Source: Hygrophila difformis (lineage: Eukaryota; Streptophyta; Magnoliopsida; Lamiales; Acanthaceae). Taken from it: a DNA stretch of 64,000 bases. Positions 22,519-33,788 of the stretch are shown here, piece by piece. The notes under the pieces were generated by a model. It had not been told where the DNA came from and did not search any database. It saw only the letters and a program-made list of their open reading frames with translations. The translations under genes were made by a program, and so were the position numbers. The stretch is from assembly GCA_030278955.1 (NCBI GenBank), contig JAOANR010000014.1, positions 13,952,068 to 14,016,067 of the forward strand, read 5' to 3'. Each line of letters opens with the position of its first letter. Positions within the stretch are counted from its first letter, which is position 1.

Positions 22519-24465
22519 ATGGCAACATGCTTTCATCCATCAATCCCAAGTCCTGAGGACGATTCAGCGGTGCTCTTCTCGACGGAGGAGTCCACCAGTC
22601 AATCTTCCTCCAGCAACCATTCCCCTTCCCAGCACCATCGAAACAACCACACACCTTACAAACTAACTGTAACCAATCTATCCTACACCATAAGGCCAAC
22701 CGCACAGATTTCCAGCCTGATTTTTTCGTGTGGCGTGAAGAAGGAGAAGAAGGCGGCAATCGAAATCCTCAAATCGGTATCATTCACTGCGAGAAGCTCC
22801 GAGGTTCTTGCGGTTGTTGGCCCGAGTGGCACCGGTAAGTCCACACTGCTAAGAATAGTGTCCGGCAGGGTGAGGGATAAGGAGTTTGATCCGGGGAGTA
22901 TTCGCCTGAACGACGGTGTCGTGACAAGCCAAGCTCAGCTGAGGAAGATATGTGGATTTGTGGCTCAGGAGGACACTTTGTTCCCTCTTTTAACTGTCAA
23001 AGAGACGCTGATGTTCAGTGCCATGTTTAGGCTCAAGGAAATGAGTGCAGAAGGAAGAGAGGATAGAGTTAATTGCTTAATGATGGAGCTTGGCCTAATG
23101 CACGTATCCGATAGTTTCGTCGGAGATGAGGAGAATCGAGGGGTCTCCGGTGGGGAGAGGAAGAGGGTGTCCATTGGTGTCGACATGATCCACGATCCAC
23201 CCATCCTGCTCCTGGACGAGCCGACTTCAGGCCTCGACAGCAGCTCAGCCCTCCAAGTGATCGAGCTGCTTTCTTCCATGGCTAGAGGTAACCAGAGAAC
23301 CATAGTCCTTTCCATTCACCAGCCCGGTTACAGAATCCTCAAATACATATCGAATTTCTTGATCCTGTCGCGCGGTTCTGTCGTCCACAACGGCTCCCTG
23401 GAGGCGCTGGAGGTAGCAATTAGTAGACAAGGATTCAAAATCCCACCCCAGCTGAACCCCCTGGAATTTGCCATGGAAGTAGTTGCCACCCTTGAGGAGT
23501 TGAAAACCATCCCCATGGAGGAGGAAGATGATAGACGAAGAGGAGCAAACGTCTCTTATTCCACATTGCAAATAGAATTGCCCAGCAAAGAAGTATCCAC
23601 AGATTCATTTCTCTCAAGACTCATGGAAATCTCAGTCCTTTGCCTCAGATTCTGGAAGATCATCTACAGAACAAAGCAGCTGTTGTTGGCGCGCATGATG
23701 CAGGCCCTTGTAGGAGGATTCGGGCTGGCCAGTGTTTATGTGAACGTAAGGAAAGACGAAGGTGGGGTCGCGGAGCGTTTAGGCCTTTTCGCGTTCAGTC
23801 TCAGCTTTCTTCTATCTTCAACAGTCGAAGCTCTCCCCATTTACCTTCAAGAACGCCATGTGTTGATGAAAGAAGCATCGAGAGGAGCATACCGGATTTC
23901 TTCGTACCTGATTGCCAACACTCTAATCTTCTTCCCCTTCCTGTTCATAGTAGCCGTTCTTTTTTCCGCCCCCTTGTATTGGATTGTGAAACTGAACCCT
24001 TCTGCTTCTGCTTTCGCCTTCTTCACACTGGTCGTCTGGCTCATCGTCCTGATGGCCAGTTCATTGGTGCTGTTCCTCAGCGTTATATCGCCCGATTTCA
24101 TTTCCGGGAATTCTCTGATCAGCACCGTTCTTGGTGCGTTCTTCCTGTTCTCGGGGTACTTCATTCCGAAAGACTTCATACCAAAGTACTGGCTGTTCAT
24201 GTACTATGTCTCTCTTTATAGGTACCCTCTGGATTGCCTGATTATAAATGAGTATTGGAGTGAAAGGAATGAGTGTTTCTCCAAAGGGATTGGGGATGAT
24301 GATACTTCTGAATGTCTGCTGACAGGGAGAGATGTATTGCAGGGCAGGGGACTGAGTGTAGACACAAGATGGATCAACGTTGGGATTATGCTGGCATTTT
24401 TTCTAGCATACCGACTGCTTTCTTGGGTTATTCTTGTTAGAAAGGTGTCAAAAACAACTGTGTAA
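22519..24465 (+). CDS. ABC transporter G family half-transporter, intronless
   Basis: Single exon, 648 residues from ATG 22519 (MATCFHPSIPSPEDDSAV). An in-frame GTG lies seven codons upstream but is not a likely start. The order is NBD then TMD, as in ABCG/WBC half-size transporters. Walker A is GPSGTGKST (residues 101-109), the Q-loop Gln is near 150 (GFVAQED), the signature is VSGGERKR (209-216), Walker B ILLLDE is at 229-234, and the H-loop His is at 267 (SIHQPG). About six hydrophobic helices follow from residue 380 to 640, including LFAFSLSFLLSSTVEALPIY and AFFLFSGYFIPKDFIPKYW. The protein should work as a dimer in the plasma membrane; ABCG members move lipids, terpenoids or hormones, but no substrate can be read here. 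It resembles the intronless Arabidopsis ABCG4/5/8/10 group. Confidence 0.94.
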   Translation: MATCFHPSIPSPEDDSAVLFSTEESTSQSSSSNHSPSQHHRNNHTPYKLTVTNLSYTIRPTAQISSLIFSCGVKKEKKAAIEILKSVSFTARSSEVLAVVGPSGTGKSTLLRIVSGRVRDKEFDPGSIRLNDGVVTSQAQLRKICGFVAQEDTLFPLLTVKETLMFSAMFRLKEMSAEGREDRVNCLMMELGLMHVSDSFVGDEENRGVSGGERKRVSIGVDMIHDPPILLLDEPTSGLDSSSALQVIELLSSMARGNQRTIVLSIHQPGYRILKYISNFLILSRGSVVHNGSLEALEVAISRQGFKIPPQLNPLEFAMEVVATLEELKTIPMEEEDDRRRGANVSYSTLQIELPSKEVSTDSFLSRLMEISVLCLRFWKIIYRTKQLLLARMMQALVGGFGLASVYVNVRKDEGGVAERLGLFAFSLSFLLSSTVEALPIYLQERHVLMKEASRGAYRISSYLIANTLIFFPFLFIVAVLFSAPLYWIVKLNPSASAFAFFTLVVWLIVLMASSLVLFLSVISPDFISGNSLISTVLGAFFLFSGYFIPKDFIPKYWLFMYYVSLYRYPLDCLIINEYWSERNECFSKGIGDDDTSECLLTGRDVLQGRGLSVDTRWINVGIMLAFFLAYRLLSWVILVRKVSKTTV

Positions 24466-25220
24466 GATTGTAAAGCAATGATGTAGTAGTAACATTTTCA
24501 GTTGTCGATTGATCAATAGCTTGAACTATAGATAGCTTAATGATGTTCAAACATTTGAATATCTTCAAGAGTCTTTGAATTCAATGGTCTACATTTCTAG
24601 AGAGGGCAAGAGGCACAATTAATGTACATCAATATAATAATTGAACGAATGAATTGAGGCAACAGCCTGCTTTTAGCAATTGATTATAATTCCCACTTTT
24701 GAACTCCATATATCTAAATAATTCTCTAAAATTCAGAAGTCTATCTTTCTGTAGCTGGATCGTGAAAGTCATATGCCTAATTTACTGTTTGTATTGAAAA
24801 AAAAAGAAGAAGAAGAAGAAGAGCAAATCTCAAAAAATAGATCCCAACTATGTTAAAATCTACACTTAGGTAATCTAAACTTTTTAATTGAAAAAAAAAT
24901 ATTAGACCTCAAGTTTTAAAAATTGGAAAAAACTAGACCTTAACCCAAATAAACTTTTATAAAATATTATTTCTCACCCTTTTACTTTTTTTTTCTTTCT
25001 TATTTTAACACCAAAAATTCCTACACAAATTAAATTTATAATTTTCTTGATAAATCTCAACATATAAGGAGTCCAACATATATACTTTCTTAAATAATTT
25101 TACATGATATTCATTAAGTTTTTATTGATTGTTTGATTTATATAAAAATTAATTTAAATATATTAACTTTTTAAGTTTTGTAATATTAATTTATATTTAA
25201 TTATTTGACAAATAATGTCG

Positions 25221-25373
25221 ATAAGAACTTAGCCCAAGTGGTTAAGTCCCTCGACTTCCAACGGAACGTTGGAGATTCGATTCCCCACTGGCCCCCTATC
25301 CTCTCTTTATTCCTCTTTGTAATTCGTGTGACATGAATTTCCACCACCTCTTTCCTAGTCTGTATAGGCTATT

Positions 25374-25381
<8 letters not shown>
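25221..25381 (+). mobile_element. tRNA-derived SINE, family 1 copy b
   Basis: Head AACTTAGCCCAAGTGGTTAA..GATTCGATTCCCC (A/B-box-like), then CTTTGTAATTCGTGTGACAT, CCACCTCTTTCCTAG and CTGTATAGGCTATTCAACAA. The whole order matches the SINE at 7831-8520. It ends in a (TA) run instead of an A tail. Confidence 0.78.

Positions 25382-25412
<31 letters not shown>
25380..25412. repeat. (TA)n microsatellite at the SINE 3' end
   Basis: About 16 TA units directly following the SINE body. Confidence 0.93.
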
Positions 25413-25415
<3 letters not shown>

Positions 25416-26077
25416 TCCTCCCAGTCCTTAAATGGCTTTCTAAAGGAAAAAAATTATAAAAGTTACTATACTATAGTATAAATTTAAAATTACTTTTATT
25501 GTAGATTAATAAATTTAAATATTTAAATAATGAATTTTTAAAGGGTTTAAAATAGTTAGAAATCTAGATTTTGAACGGTTAGAATTATAATTTTATTTAG
25601 GTATGCATGTTGGGCCAATTATTTGTTAAAATTCATAAAGAAAATTATAAGTTTAATGGAATAAGAAGTTTAAAGAAAGAAAAAAGTAAAGGGGCGAAAA
25701 ATGATTTTTTTTTTTTTTTTTTAAAAAGTATTTGGGTGTACGTCTAGTTTTTCTAACTTTTAAAAGTTAAGGTCTAATTTTTTTCAATCGAAAAGTTTAG
25801 ATACTAAGTGAAGATTTTTTTAACATAATTGGAGTCTATTTTTTGGGATTTGCTTTAAAAAAAAAATTGCCTATAATTGTCAGGACAATGGAGCTACCTT
25901 ATGACCTTGACCTTGTCTATTAAAGCATTCAAAGTTACAGAAATTATTCTCTTCCTTGAACTATATAAAATTAACTAATGGAAGCTGACCTAGATTTATT
26001 CTAGAGGTACATCATCTCATTTCTTGCCTCTGTATAAAGGCGCCAGAATTAGAATACATTGTGCTACGACATCAGCA

Positions 26078-28564
26078 ATGAATTGGCCTAAATACAAAGT
26101 GTATTTTCAAATCAATATGAAAAGCCTTACAATGAAATGGCTGTGTCTTGTTACCTTCCTGACCCTATTTGACCCCTTTCCTTTAGCAGCATCTTCAACT
26201 TCTAATCTGCACATAAAAAGAGGTGATTCCATATCCGTTGGAAAAGAATCACAGTTCATCTCCTCCCCCGATAAATCATTCACCTGCGGCTTCTATGGCC
26301 TGGGAAGCAATGCCTACTGGTTTGCCATATGGTTCAAAAATTCCCCTGATAAAACTGTCGTCTGGACAGCTAACCGCAACAGGCCTGTCTACAAAAAGGG
26401 CTCAAAAACAACACTCAGGAACGATGGAGCGATGGTCCTCACAGACATCGATGGAACCATCGTATGGCAGACTAATACCTCCAGCACAAACGCGGCTGCA
26501 GCGGAGCTGCTCAACACAGGAAACCTGGTTTTGAAGGATCCACAAGGCCATGTCCTCTGGCAAAGCTTTGATTCTCCTACAGATACCCTCTTGCCTTCTC
26601 AGGAATTCACAAAGAATGCGAAGCTGACGTCTGCATTGAGAAAGGGTGGGTTTGAATCGGGCTACTTCAGCCTATACTTTGGGGGCGACAATGTTCTGCA
26701 CATGATATGCGATGCGCCTGATACATCGACTATTTACTGGCCGAATCCTGATCTCACTATCTATGACAGTGGAAGAACAAATTATAACAGCAGCAGAACA
26801 GCCGTGCTGGATGATATGGGGCGGTTCCTGTCCAGCGATCGGTTGAAAATCAACGCTTCTGATATGGGATACGGAGTAAAGAGGAGGCTGACTATGGACT
26901 ATGATGGAAACCTCAGAATCTACAGCCTGAATAATTCAACAGGGCTTTGGGATATCACTTGGGCAGCTCTTGCAGATCCTTGTAGTGCACTAGGGTTGTG
27001 TGGAAGAAATGCATTGTGTGTCTCTGCTGTGGAGCCCAAATGCATATGTCCTCCTGGATATGTGATGATTGATCCAACTGACTGGAGCGCCGGCTGCAAG
27101 GCCATGTTCAATTTGAGTCTCCTGGAATCCAAGAAAGTGAAGTTCCTGGAGATTCCACATGCGGATTACTATGGCTTTGATTTTGATGCATTCTTTGATG
27201 TCACGCTGGAAGATTGCAGGGGTGCGTGTCTGGAGGATTTTCGTTGCCTGGCATTTACCTACAAGATTAATGAGGAAGGAGCTCGGGCTTGTTTCGTGAA
27301 GAGTGCACTTTTCAATGGATATGCAACTCCTGAGTTCAGTGGAAGCATAAATTTGAAATTGCCGGACAGTTTTGAGCCATCCAGACCCGATGTCTTCAAC
27401 GCCGCCTCCAGTTTGACATGCGGATCGAGCAAGGAAGATGTTGTCGCGGGCTCTCCTTCTATGTACGATTTCAGCTACAAAAGAGTGAAATGGGTGTATA
27501 TTTACTCATTCGTCGGGACCTTTGGTGCAATTGAGCTGATATTTGTTGTTATAGGTTGGTGGTTTCTATTTAAAAAGCACGGGATTCCGGCCTATGTGGA
27601 AGCCGGATACCGAATGATATCCAGCCAGTTCAGGATGTATACTTATTCTGAACTGAAGAAAGCAACCGGTAACTTCAAGGATGAGCTAGGCAGGGGAGGC
27701 TCAGGCACCGTTTACAAAGGCGTTTTGTCGGATGACAGGATTGTAGCTGTCAAGAGACTCGGGGATGCTTTCCAATCACAAGATGAGTACTTTGCTGAAA
27801 TCAGGACGCTCGGGAGGATCAATCACATGAATCTTGTGAGGATTTTGGGGTTCTGTTTGGCGAGGAGTCACCGCCTGCTGGTCTATGAATATGTCGATAA
27901 CTTATCCCTGGATAAGCATCTTTTCGGCCCCAATTTGCTGCCGTGGAAGCAAAGATATGCAGTGGCATTGGGGACGGCCAAGGGATTGGCGTATCTCCAC
28001 CACGAGTGCCTGGAATGGATCATCCATTGTGACATGAAGCCTGAAAACATACTTCTCGACGGTGAGTTTCAGCCCAAGATCGCAGATTTCGGCCTGGCGA
28101 AGCTGCTTCAACGAGAAGGCGGCCCTGGTGGTTCTGAATTCACCATGATCAGAGGAACGAAAGGCTACATGGCCCCCGAGTGGACATTGAACCTTCCCAT
28201 CACTGCAAAGGTTGATGTTTTTGGGTTTGGAGTGGTGATCCTGGAAATGGTAATGGGGTTGAGAACCAACGATTGGGTTGTGGATGACGATGAGGACAAC
28301 CAGGAAGCTGCCCTGACAAACTTTGCCAGAAAAATAAAGGCAAGGATGCAGACTAGAAGCCTGTCGTGGGTGGAAAGCATCGTGGATCCAAGACTGGAGG
28401 GTCAATTTAGCAGGAACCAAGCGGTTACATTGATTCTGACAGGGATAGGCTGTGTGGAGGAAGACAGAAACAAGAGGCCAACAATGGCTTCTGTGGTGCA
28501 AACTCTGCTAGAATGTGAAGATGAAACGAAACAGTACACTGAGGGCGAATTTGGTTGTGTATGA
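26078..28564 (+). CDS. G-type lectin S-receptor-like Ser/Thr protein kinase
   Basis: Intronless. The first ATG is at 26078 (828 residues). ATGs at 26117 or 26132 would put the signal peptide (MKSLTMKWLCLVTFLTLFDP) at the N-terminus and are at least as likely. Order: signal peptide; bulb-type mannose-binding lectin domain (KRGDSISVG..VVWTANRNRPVY..LLNTGNLVLKD..LWQSFDSPTDTLLP); Cys-rich EGF/PAN-like region (CSALGLCGRNALC..C.CPPGY, then a second Cys cluster); one transmembrane helix at 27490-27573; kinase domain about 27640-28500. Kinase motifs are GRGGSGTVYKG, VAVKRL, HCDMKPENILL (Cys before Asp, a non-RD kinase) and ADFGLAK. It should sit in the plasma membrane and signal in defence or self-recognition-type pathways; non-RD kinases are often immune receptors. 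It looks intact. A transposon lies directly on its stop codon (TGA 28562-28564). Confidence 0.92.
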   Translation: MNWPKYKVYFQINMKSLTMKWLCLVTFLTLFDPFPLAASSTSNLHIKRGDSISVGKESQFISSPDKSFTCGFYGLGSNAYWFAIWFKNSPDKTVVWTANRNRPVYKKGSKTTLRNDGAMVLTDIDGTIVWQTNTSSTNAAAAELLNTGNLVLKDPQGHVLWQSFDSPTDTLLPSQEFTKNAKLTSALRKGGFESGYFSLYFGGDNVLHMICDAPDTSTIYWPNPDLTIYDSGRTNYNSSRTAVLDDMGRFLSSDRLKINASDMGYGVKRRLTMDYDGNLRIYSLNNSTGLWDITWAALADPCSALGLCGRNALCVSAVEPKCICPPGYVMIDPTDWSAGCKAMFNLSLLESKKVKFLEIPHADYYGFDFDAFFDVTLEDCRGACLEDFRCLAFTYKINEEGARACFVKSALFNGYATPEFSGSINLKLPDSFEPSRPDVFNAASSLTCGSSKEDVVAGSPSMYDFSYKRVKWVYIYSFVGTFGAIELIFVVIGWWFLFKKHGIPAYVEAGYRMISSQFRMYTYSELKKATGNFKDELGRGGSGTVYKGVLSDDRIVAVKRLGDAFQSQDEYFAEIRTLGRINHMNLVRILGFCLARSHRLLVYEYVDNLSLDKHLFGPNLLPWKQRYAVALGTAKGLAYLHHECLEWIIHCDMKPENILLDGEFQPKIADFGLAKLLQREGGPGGSEFTMIRGTKGYMAPEWTLNLPITAKVDVFGFGVVILEMVMGLRTNDWVVDDDEDNQEAALTNFARKIKARMQTRSLSWVESIVDPRLEGQFSRNQAVTLILTGIGCVEEDRNKRPTMASVVQTLLECEDETKQYTEGEFGCV

Positions 28565-28569
28565 ATCCC

Positions 28570-29435
28570 GGGGAGAAAATCCACTTTTGGTCACTTTTGA
28601 TCCAATTTTTTCTCCTCTACTTTTGGTTCCAAGTTTATAAAATTTCTACTTTTGGTCACATTAGATAACTATTTTTTCCATTTTTCATCATTTTATCTAT
28701 TTTTTAAGAAAAAAAAATCATATGGGTCAATATGCAATTTTTTTATAATTTTGTTTATTTCCAAAATGCCCCTATCCAATTAAAAAACCATAACTCATTC
28801 AATTAAATTCAATTTTATTCATTTGCACAAAATAAAATTATTTTTGAATTTATTAAAAAATATTAATATTTATTGAATAATAAAATTTTAATTTTTTAAA
28901 ATACATATTTTATGAAATTTGTTAAATACTAATATTCAAATCAATATTTTTTTTGAATAACATTAAAAAAATATCAAAATATAATAAATGCAATAGGCAT
29001 AAATAAAATATTCTGTATTTATAAAAAAATTTAAAAAATAATATGTAATAATTATTAATTAAAATATTTTATTTTTATTTTATGTGGAATTATATATATT
29101 ATTCAATATAATATATAATAAATATAAATATTTTTAAAAGCTATAATTTTATTATTTAATAAATATTATTTTATAAATTCAAAAGTAATTTTACTTTGTA
29201 CAAATGAATAAATCTGAATTTAATTAAATGGGTTATGGTTTTTAATTGGATAGGGGCATTTTACATATAAACAAAATTTTAAAAAAAATTGCACAATTTT
29301 TTTCTTTAAAAAATAGACCAAGGGACCAAAAGTGAAAAAATAGTTATCTAATGGGACCAAAAGTGGAAATTTTATAAACTTTAGACCATAAGTGGGTGAA
29401 AGAAAATCCTATGGGACCAAAAATGAATTTTCCCC
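28570..29435. mobile_element. Mutator-like foldback MITE, copy 2, complete
   Basis: Termini GGGGAGAAAATCCACTTTTG and CAAAAATGAATTTTCCCC are inverted. The arms pair far inward, with CCCCTATCCAATTAAAAAAC on the left and TTTTTAATTGGATAGGGGC on the right. The flanks are ATGAATCCC (28561-28569) and ATGAATCCG (29436-29444), a 9-bp duplication with one mismatch or 8 bp exact. An 8-10 bp TSD and long arms fit Mutator-like MITEs. It is the same family as 971-2084. The TSD contains the stop codon of the receptor kinase gene. Confidence 0.88.
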
Positions 29436-29444
29436 ATGAATCCG

Positions 29445-30054
29445 GAAAATCATGTCGGAATTTTGCTACATGTTGATGGGAGTTCACGTGGTAACCCAGG
29501 GACCGCTGGCTTTGGTGGAGTAATTCGCCTTGGCGATGGCCGATGGGTGGAAGGGTTTACGGGGTTTATTGGTGTTGCTACAAACTTGGTGGCGGAATTA
29601 TTTGGCATGTGGAAAGGCATGGAGCTGCTTCAGCGTCGGGGCATTGAGGCTGCTAGGTGTTTTTCGGATTCTCAAGAAGCTGTCAACATGGTTCGACGAG
29701 GGGTGCCTGCGGATCATCTTCTGGCTCCCTTGGTGCAACATATTCGGGATGCGCTAGCCTTGCGTCCGAACTATATATGGTCTCACATACTCCGAGAGGG
29801 CAATATGGTGGCGGACTGTATGGTAAAGCGGGGTTCCAACTCGGCTGATTTCTTCACGACATGGGCGTTCCCTCCGGATGACGCCCGTTCATTTCTTTCT
29901 GCTGATTTTGCGGGGGTTTGGTTCCCTCGGGGCTAGCTGATTGCTGTTGATCTCTTTAATTTATTTTCTCTCCTTCCCCTCCCCCTGCTGTAGTTATTTT
30001 TTAGCTTTTCCCCTTAGCCGACGTTTTTCACGTCACCAGTTATCCAAAAAAATA
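29445..30054 (+). mobile_element. 5'-truncated LINE, RNase H end
   Basis: A frame to 29936 encodes a plant LINE RNase H domain: HVDGSSRGNPGTAGFGGVIR, then VAELFGMWKGMELLQRRGIE, FSDSQEAV and ADCMVKRGSN. The active-site acids D, E, D and D appear in order. It ends FAGVWFPRG* followed by a 110-bp 3' UTR and a short A run at about 30045-30052. There is no ORF1, endonuclease or RT. The ATG at 29436 lies in the target duplication of the preceding MITE and is not a real gene start. Confidence 0.82.
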
Positions 30055-31300
30055 CTAAGGCCCTGTTCTCCAGGCCTTAATTTTTCTTGTCTGATCTGAA
30101 TTTATAAAATCTGGTCTGATCTGATCTGAATTTGTCTGGTCTGGTCTGAATGTTTTTGGTCTGGTCTGATTCCATCTGGTTTGATCTGAATTGATCTGGT
30201 CTGGTCTGGTCTGATCTTGTTTGGTCTGATGTTATTTTATTTATATTTTTATTCTAATTAAAATTATGGTAATAATAATAATAATAATGATAATAATAAA
30301 AATTAATAATTAATTTATAATAATATTTTGATGTGCAAAAAAATATTTTTAAATAATTACAATATAAATAATATTTGTATTGCTATATTTTTTTGTTTTT
30401 TTTCAAAAAAAAAATACTATATGTAATTATATCTATATCTATATATATATAAAAGTAATATAGTCTATTTCCCCCCCCCCCCCCCACACTTTCCCACCCC
30501 CATTTTCAACATCTCATCCGACTATTTTCTCCAATTTCAACAATCATATATATACTCACTAAATCTAATATATATATATATATATATATAAAATCTAATT
30601 CAACTAACTCAATTATATATATTCCCTAAATACATAATATATATAATCTAATACTTAATTTCAACAAACTCAATCATATCATATATACTCTCTACATCTA
30701 TAATCTATAATATACTCACTAAATCTATATCTATAATACTCTTAAAATTTTAAATTAATTCCATTAAATACACCTATTTGAATTAACTATAAATACATCC
30801 GATTATTCTATTCGTTTCATTCATCTCTATTCCAAATCTCATATTTTCCAATTTTTTTATTGCTTTAGATAATTTTTAGTCATTTTTCTCTAATCTAATG
30901 TTTATTCATCTTTTGATTTTTGTAGCGTGTATGCGATTGACTCATGTGAATCGGTATGTACATGATTGTAGCATGTCTTATGAATACCTTTTTTTCTATT
31001 TGTATTTTAGATTTTTTTCCCTATATTTTTTTATATCATCTTATTATACTTTATGTTTTATAGATGGTTTTAATCATTTAACAAGTTTCTTTCACCAATT
31101 TTTAAGGAAAAATATATCTTCCATACAGCACATATGCATTTATCAAAGTTTTCTTCATATAAGAAGTCATGGGACAGTTCAGGGAAGAAGAAAATTTTGA
31201 ATATTGTCTCTTTTATTTATATTGATTTTTTTCCTTTATAATTGCAGGGATATCCATTGATAATATTGAATGGTAGAGTGGATTAAAGTCATGTACATCA

Positions 31301-31420
31301 ATTTTCTTCCCAAAAAGAGAACTTGGCAAGGATGTGATCGAATGCTTTTATAATCTACATTCGGGGGACAAGAAAAATGTGAACTGGGATGAAGATGGCT
31401 TTGAGATTCTCTTAACATAA
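31301..31420 (+). pseudogene. Possible captured exon inside the Helitron, unknown gene
   Basis: The frame reads IFFPKRELGKDVIECFYNLH, continues SGDKKNVNWDEDGFEILLT and stops at 31418-31420. Composition is protein-like (balanced charge, Trp, Cys) compared with the A/T-rich surroundings. Helitrons often carry host gene pieces. I do not recognise the family. Confidence 0.3.
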
Positions 31421-31677
31421 CAGTGGATTTTCTACAATCACATACATTGTTATTCAAATTCAGAATTTTTTTAATACAATTTATAATGTATTTTTCTGTG
31501 ATTCTATACGTTATGTGGCTTGATTAGAGGAAAAAATTAGGTTCGAAAATATTATGCCTAACCTTAAAAAAAAACTCTGATGTAATGTTTGGTTGTGATG
31601 AGTTAAAAAATTATATTTTCTTTATGTATCTTCATTTTTTTAATGTATTCTGTATATTGTTTCTGTCAATTATATAT

Positions 31678-32684
31678 GGAAAAAAAGCCAAATATATCCC
31701 TTTTGTTTCAAAAAAAGCCAAATCTATCCTTTTTCTATTTTATTACCGAATTTATCCTCTACATATGCTAATTATATCCGGAAATATCCTAAATTCACTA
31801 ATCGTGGAATGGCTGCTGACGTGGCAATAAATTAACTTAAACCCTACACGCTGGATGGGATTTGAAGTGTCTCTCAATTAGGGCTGGGGAAAAATACAGA
31901 GTATACCGCATACCGCACATACCGTATCGAAAAAAGAAATATCGAAATTTTCGGTATATACCGTAATTTTCGGTACGGTATCATACCGAAAAAATTCTCC
32001 GTACCGTATACCTTACCGAACTTTACCGTATGAAAAATTTCATACCGTTGCCGTACCGAACATTTCGGTATACCGATCTTCGGTATACCAAAAGTTTCGG
32101 TATGAAATATTTTCATATCGTTTCCATACCGACATTCCGGTAAATTCGGTATATACCGCTATACCGAACATTCACTACATACCGACATACCAGTATTGCG
32201 GTATATACCGGCATACCGAACTTTCGCTATATATCAACATACCGATATTACGGTATATAACGGTATCGCGGTATATACCGATACCGTGGTATATACCAAA
32301 GTTCAGTACGGTAGCGATATACCGCGGTATCAAAAAATTTATACCGTTACCGTACCGAAATCTTACGGTACGGTATGATACCATACCGAAAATTACGGTA
32401 TACCGAAAATTTCGATATTTTCGGTATTTTTTCGATACGGTATGTGCGGTATGCAGTATATTCGGTATTTTTCCCCAGCCCTAATTGAGACACACTTCAA
32501 ATTCGATCCAGCGTGTAGGGTTGAAGTTAATTTATTGCCACGTCAGCAGGCATTCCACGATTAGTGAATTTAGGATATTTTCGGATATAATTAGCATATG
32601 TAGAGGATAAATTCGGTAATAAAATAGAAAAAGGATAGATTTGGCTTTTTTTTAAACAAAAAGGATATATTTGGCATTTTTTCC
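31678..32684. mobile_element. Long foldback element with TACCG-rich centre
   Basis: Ends GGAAAAAAAGCCAAATATAT and ATATATTTGGCATTTTTTCC are inverted, with an exact 10-bp duplication AATTATATAT (31668-31677 and 32685-32694). The arms pair over about 200 bp. The centre (about 31878-32485, starting TAGGGCTGGGGAAAAATAC and ending GTATTTTTCCCCAGCCCTA) is itself a palindrome built of ATACCG/CGGTAT words. The TSD length suggests a Mutator-like element. The centre may be an hAT-type insertion that used the middle of the fold, but both sides are mirror images, so its own TSD cannot be separated. Confidence 0.82.
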
Positions 32685-33788
32685 AATTATATATATTTGT
32701 ATGATTTACTTTTATGCTTTAGCATTTCTATATATTTTACTGTCAATACATATAGATAATACTTAATTATTTCACAATCACTAATTGATTCAAAATGATT
32801 TATACCATTTAACTAATAGATTTTGTGTACAAAATGATTTTACTTTATTTATATTATAATTAATAATTTTAGTTAGTTATCTTTCATTCAACATTATATG
32901 TATTTCGTGAGTATTTTTTTCTGTGACAAAGTATAATTATTACTAATCAAGTCGAACTTAATAATCTATTTATATAATATTTTTGACGATTTATTATAGT
33001 ATGGAATTAGGATATATGATATATAGATCTATGAGTTTTATTTATTTATACAAGATTTAGATTTTTCTTATACATTGATTTCAAAAGATTTAATTGGCTT
33101 TTTTAATTAGACAAATGGTGTTTTCGAAAATTTAGTATTAGAAAATTTTGTTTTATTTATTTATAGAGGATAAAGATTAATTGATTTTATTTATTTATAA
33201 AATGTTAATATACACTCCCTCCCATAAACTTTTATGTGCACTTTTGATTAGTACAGTATTAATTATTACGTATAAATCGAATGTATTACTTTATTATTAT
33301 ATTATTAAATTAGACTACAGAAGATATAGATATATTTGTTTAATTTATTTATAGAACATATAGATTTTTTCGTATTCCTTCATTTCAAAAGATTTATTTC
33401 GCTTTTCTTAAATTAGTAGGGGTGAAAGCGGTAGGGTAAATATCCAACCAATCTGATGCCGTATCCGGTTATATTCGAATCCAAATCTGCATCCCACTAC
33501 CCGGCCAAATATTTCAATATTCGTATCTGAATCCGAATCCGTATTTTAATATTCGCATTCGTATTCGTATCCGAAAATATCCGACCGTATCCGAAAATTG
33601 ATAGGATATTATCCGAATTTTAAATATGGATATCCAAATATATTAATATATTATTATTTATTAACTAAAAATTATCAATAATTGTGGTTAGTTATTTTTA
33701 GGTTGCAGTTTCCCCAAACACTTCCTTAAACTTTTAACATATATGTATTTAAATTTTAATATATAAGTATAAAAGATAATTCCGAAGG

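Larger units (their letters stand above)
24823..25853. mobile_element. Long-TIR foldback element with a SINE inside
   Basis: The left arm (GCAAATCTCAAAAAATAGAT from 24823, then CCCAACTATGTTAAAATCTA) is the inverse of the right arm ending TTTTTTGGGATTTGC at 25853. Pairing continues with mismatches for about 120 bp. The interior holds a SINE (25221-25381) and A/T-rich DNA; no coding. I could not fix a target duplication because the left flank is a GAA repeat. Confidence 0.65.

Noticed and set aside
23640..24221. 193-codon frame overlapping the ABCG gene
   Set aside because: Out of frame with the transporter and without motifs; the ABCG frame covers it fully.
29436..29445. ATG at 29436 as a gene start for an RNase H protein
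   Set aside because: The ATG lies in the MITE target duplication; the frame is a 5'-truncated LINE.
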